64,000 nt of DNA, from NCBI GenBank assembly GCA_000620205.1, contig JHVP01000003.1, forward strand, positions 372,001 through 436,000, in the 5' to 3' direction. This document shows positions 61,434-64,000 of the stretch, one piece after another (the stretch's first letter is position 1; the number at the start of each line of letters is the position of its first letter). The position numbers were made by a program, and so were the translations under genes. Source of the DNA: Geodermatophilaceae bacterium URHA0031 (GTDB lineage: Bacteria; Actinomycetota; Actinomycetes; Mycobacteriales; Geodermatophilaceae). The notes below the pieces were generated by a model. That model had not been told where the DNA came from. It ran no database searches and saw only the letters and a list, made by a program, of their open reading frames with translations.

Positions 61434-62672
61434 GTGTCCGACCCGCTCGCCCTGCTGCTGGCCGCTGTCCTGCTGGCGGCGACCCTCGCCGCCGCAGCCG
61501 CCGACTCGCCGCGGCTCCCGCCCGCCGTCGTCGCCGTGCCGGGCGCCCTGCTGCTGGTCCTGCTCGGCGCGGTGAGCTGGCAGGAGACGGCGGACACCGT
61601 CCGCGAGGTGGTCCCGACCGTCGCGTTCCTCGTGGTGGTGCTGCTCCTCGCCGAGCTCGCCGACCGGGAGGGGTTGTTCACCTGGTCCGCGGCGCTGACG
61701 GCCCGGCAGTCGGGCAGCTCGGCGACCCGGCTGCTCGCCCGGGTGACGGTGCTGGCCGCCGTGGTGACCGCGGTGTTGAGCCTGGACGCCACGGTCGTGC
61801 TGCTGACGCCGGTGGTGGTCGCCACCGCGCTGCGGATGCGGGTCCCGGTGCGGCCGCACGGCTACGCGGTGGGACACCTGGCCAACTCGGCGTCCCTGCT
61901 GCTGCCGGTGTCCAACCTGACGAACCTGCTCGCCGTGGCGGCCACCGGGTTGTCCTTCGTGCACTTCGCCGGGCTGATGGTGCTGCCCCAGCTGGTCACG
62001 GTGGCGCTGGAGTACCTCGTCCTGCGCTGGCTGTTCCGCCGGGACCTCCGCGGGGTGGTCGACGTCCCGCTGCACGACGTCCCGGGCACGCCCGTGCTGG
62101 CCCTGGTGGTCGTCGGTGCCACCGTGCTCGGCTTCGGCGTCGCCTCGCTGGTGGGCCTCCCGCCGGTCGTGCCGGCCGCACTCGGGGTGCTCGTCCTGGG
62201 CGTCCGCCAGCTGGCCACCCGCCGGACGACGCTGCGCGAGCAGCTGGTCGCGGCGAACCTGCCCTTCGGGCTGTTCGTGATCGGCCTGGCGGTGCTGGTG
62301 CTGGTGCTCCAGCTGCACGGTCTGGAGACCCTGCTGCACGCCGTGCTCCCGGACGGCGACGGACTGCTCGCCCTCCTCGCCGTCGCCGGCATCTCGGCGC
62401 TGCTGGCCAACCTGGTGAACAACCTGCCGGCCACCCTGGCGCTGGTGCCGGTGGCCGCGGTCGGCGGCGTCCCGACGGTGCTGGCGATGCTGATCGGGGT
62501 GAACCTCGGCCCGAACCTGACCTACGCCGGGTCGCTGGCCAACCTGCTGTGGCGGCGGGTGCTCGGCGACCACGCCCCGGGCACCGCCCGCTTCAGCGCG
62601 GTCGGTGTCGCCACCGTCCCGCTCACCGTGATCGCCGCGACCACCGCCCTCTGGGCCGCCCTGCTGGTGTGA
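61434..62672 (+). CDS. ArsB/SLC13-like ion transporter
   Basis: A 412-aa protein with about eleven helices and two repeat halves. Each half has a characteristic loop: SLDATVVLLTPVVVATA near 120 and NLVNNLPATLALVPVAAVGG near 325, with GVNLGPNLTYAGSLANLLW near 360. This matches the ion transporter superfamily (ArsB, NhaD, SLC13). Arsenite export is one option, but no arsR, arsC or arsA gene is nearby. GTG 61434 follows the TauE stop by 13 bases. Confidence 0.85.
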   Translation: MSDPLALLLAAVLLAATLAAAAADSPRLPPAVVAVPGALLLVLLGAVSWQETADTVREVVPTVAFLVVVLLLAELADREGLFTWSAALTARQSGSSATRLLARVTVLAAVVTAVLSLDATVVLLTPVVVATALRMRVPVRPHGYAVGHLANSASLLLPVSNLTNLLAVAATGLSFVHFAGLMVLPQLVTVALEYLVLRWLFRRDLRGVVDVPLHDVPGTPVLALVVVGATVLGFGVASLVGLPPVVPAALGVLVLGVRQLATRRTTLREQLVAANLPFGLFVIGLAVLVLVLQLHGLETLLHAVLPDGDGLLALLAVAGISALLANLVNNLPATLALVPVAAVGGVPTVLAMLIGVNLGPNLTYAGSLANLLWRRVLGDHAPGTARFSAVGVATVPLTVIAATTALWAALLV

Positions 62673-62684
62673 TCACCGCGGCGC

Positions 62685-62756
62685 GTTGATCATGGGCGTC
62701 GTGTCGCCGGACACGCCGTCGGCGGCGTGTCCCCCGGCAACCGGCCCATGATCAAC
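62685..62756. terminator. nested inverted repeats between convergent genes
   Basis: Outer perfect 13-bp arms (GTTGATCATGGGC at 62685-62697 and its complement at 62744-62756) enclose a second perfect hairpin (GGACACGCCG / CGGCGTGTCC, 62709-62732, 4-base loop). It lies between the ends of the ArsB-like and nadA genes and can serve both strands. Confidence 0.65.
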
Positions 62757-62773
62757 CCCAGGGGGCCGCCCGG

Positions 62774-63784
62774 TCACTCGCCGCCGCGACCCGGCTCGCC
62801 GATGGCGATCATCGCCTCCACCGCGCGACGGGCCCGGGCGGCCACCTGCGGGTCGACGTCCACGGCTCCCTCGCCGGTGCGCAGCGTGGCCAGCAGCTTC
62901 GCCGGGGTGATCATCTTCATGTAACGGCAGGAGGCGCGGGCGTTCATCGGGATGAAGTCGGTGCCGCTGTTCAGCGCGCGGAGCTGGTGCAGGATGCCGA
63001 TCTCGGTGGCCACCAGCACCTGCGGCGCCCGGGTGGCCGCCGCGGCCTCGACCATCCCGCCGGTGGACAGCACCCGGGTGCGCTCGGCGGGCAGGTCGCC
63101 GTGGCTGACCAGGTCCAGCACCGAGGTGGTGCAGCCGCACTCGGGGTGCACCAGGATCTCCGCGCCGGGGTGGTCGGCGATCTGGGCCCGCACGTCGCTG
63201 GGGCTGATCCCGGCGTGCACGTGGCACTCCCCCGCCCAGATGGAGATGTTCGCCCGCCCGGTGACCCGCTTGACGTGCGCGCCGAGGAACTGGTCGGGGC
63301 AGAACAGGATCTCCCGGTCCGCGGGGATCGACCGGATGACGTCGGCGGCGTTGGAGGACGTGCAGCAGATGTCGGTCTCCGCCTTCACCGCCGCGGTGGT
63401 GTTGACGTAGCTGACGACCACCGCACCCGGGTGCTCGGCCTTCCACTCGCGCAGCTGCTCGGCGGTGATGCTGTCGGCGAGCGAGCAGCCGGCCGCGTGG
63501 TCGGGCAGCAGCACGGTCTTGTCCGGGGACAGGATCTTCGCCGTCTCGGCCATGAAGTGGACGCCGCAGAAGACGATCTCCCGGGCATCGGTCTCCGCCG
63601 CGACCCGCGACAGGTACAGCGAGTCGCCGGTGAAGTGGGCGACGTCCTGGATCTCCGGGACCTGGTAGTTGTGCGCCAGGACGACGGCGCCGCGCTCGTC
63701 GGCCAACCGGCGGACCTCGGCCGCCCAGGCGTCGTACTCCAGGTCGGACATCGTGCGGTCGCCGGCAGCGGTGGTGGCGGTCAC
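62774..63784 (-). CDS. nadA: quinolinate synthase A
   Basis: A 336-aa NadA that condenses iminoaspartate with dihydroxyacetone phosphate to quinolinate in de novo NAD synthesis, using a 4Fe-4S cluster. Family features are [40 protein letters not shown], the cysteine regions [19 protein letters not shown] and [11 protein letters not shown], and GEGAVDVD near the end. The GTG at 63784 follows GAGGAG. nadB and nadC are outside the window. Confidence 0.97.
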   Translation of the reverse strand: MTATTAAGDRTMSDLEYDAWAAEVRRLADERGAVVLAHNYQVPEIQDVAHFTGDSLYLSRVAAETDAREIVFCGVHFMAETAKILSPDKTVLLPDHAAGCSLADSITAEQLREWKAEHPGAVVVSYVNTTAAVKAETDICCTSSNAADVIRSIPADREILFCPDQFLGAHVKRVTGRANISIWAGECHVHAGISPSDVRAQIADHPGAEILVHPECGCTTSVLDLVSHGDLPAERTRVLSTGGMVEAAAATRAPQVLVATEIGILHQLRALNSGTDFIPMNARASCRYMKMITPAKLLATLRTGEGAVDVDPQVAARARRAVEAMIAIGEPGRGGE

Positions 63785-63857
63785 AGGGCTCTCCTCAGGA
63801 GGGCAGGTCGGTACCAGCTGGTGGAACAGTCGGGGAGGTCGACGGCTTCCCGGGCGG

Positions 63858-64000
63858 TCAGCCCAGGTGCGAGGTGTCGTTGACCAGCCGGACGCTGGTG
63901 CGGCCGTCGGAGGACCAGGTGACCGTCGACAGCGACGCGGCCTCCAGGAACACCCGGTGCACGATGTCGTCGCCGGCGCCGAGCCCGGCGGCCAGCAGCA
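63858..64000 (-). CDS. histidine-phosphatase-like protein, C-terminal part
   Basis: Only the last 46 codons are in the window. They read [37 protein letters not shown] and SHLG, a C-terminus typical of phosphoglycerate-mutase-like histidine phosphatases of actinobacteria. The catalytic RHG motif lies outside the window, so the assignment is tentative. Confidence 0.5.
   Translation of the reverse strand, partial: LLAAGLGAGDDIVHRVFLEAASLSTVTWSSDGRTSVRLVNDTSHLG

Noticed and set aside
61434-62672. Assignment as a dedicated arsenite pump
   Set aside because: The fold fits ArsB but also SLC13 and NhaD-type carriers, and no ars genes are nearby.

Overview
The window is very GC-rich and reads as chromosomal DNA of a free-living actinobacterium. 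It carries glnE beside a GlnA2-type glutamine synthetase, an F420-dependent NADP reductase homologue, a secretin-less Tad pilus locus, and many GAF/PAS, PP2C, EAL and GGDEF signalling proteins. The gene content and the style of the small hydrophilic proteins suggest the Geodermatophilaceae (Blastococcus, Geodermatophilus, Modestobacter). That placement is an inference from gene content only.

Layout. 1-8.5 kb is a signalling region. It holds a PAS-GAF-GAF protein (cut by the left edge), a MASE1-GAF-PP2C phosphatase, a GAF-EAL phosphodiesterase, and a compact minus-strand stressosome-like operon. That operon encodes an ECF sigma factor fused to a zinc motif and an RsbT-like kinase, then RsbR, RsbS and a stand-alone RsbU N-terminal domain. 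8.6-15.9 kb holds small unknown genes, a frameshifted nucleoside hydrolase, an MFS symporter, a soluble chemoreceptor, a haem-oxygenase-like protein facing a CDGSH protein, and a PaiB-like protein. 15.9-21.2 kb is glnE, a class I amidotransferase and glnA2. 21.4-24.9 kb is a DoxX-folE-flavoprotein operon next to a cysteine-rich HTH regulator, with matching palindromes before both. 25.1-31.6 kb has nadE-panB, npdG, a diguanylate cyclase and an M24 peptidase. 31.6-34.3 kb is a set of small stress-type genes with divergent GGGTA-type promoters. 34.3-42.0 kb is a complete Tad/Flp pilus locus with coupled stop/start codons. 42.1-48.3 kb holds a YkvA-like protein, an AI-2E family transporter and several secreted proteins (AOC-barrel-like, Kelch, LGFP).

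From 48,789 to 55,816 lies a 7.0-kb integrated element. It is bounded by a 28-bp direct repeat that is the 3' end of rnpB, which is itself intact at 55,789-56,198 on the minus strand. Next to rnpB is an intact tyrosine integrase, with short direct repeats near both ends that look like integrase arm sites. Inside are a multicopper oxidase fragment, an IS1380 remnant, a decayed second recombinase with a loose piece of a related one, an AT-richer gene for a GVxG-repeat protein, an IS630 transposase and a frameshifted ribbon-helix-helix-like gene.

The right end (56.3-64 kb) returns to ordinary chromosome: a TMEM175-like channel, a PIG-L deacetylase, an MFS efflux pump with a divergent Lrp-type regulator, DoxX-like, TauE/SafE and ArsB/SLC13-like membrane proteins, nadA, and the C-terminus of a histidine-phosphatase-like protein cut by the right edge. 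No CRISPR array and no tRNA gene was recognised.
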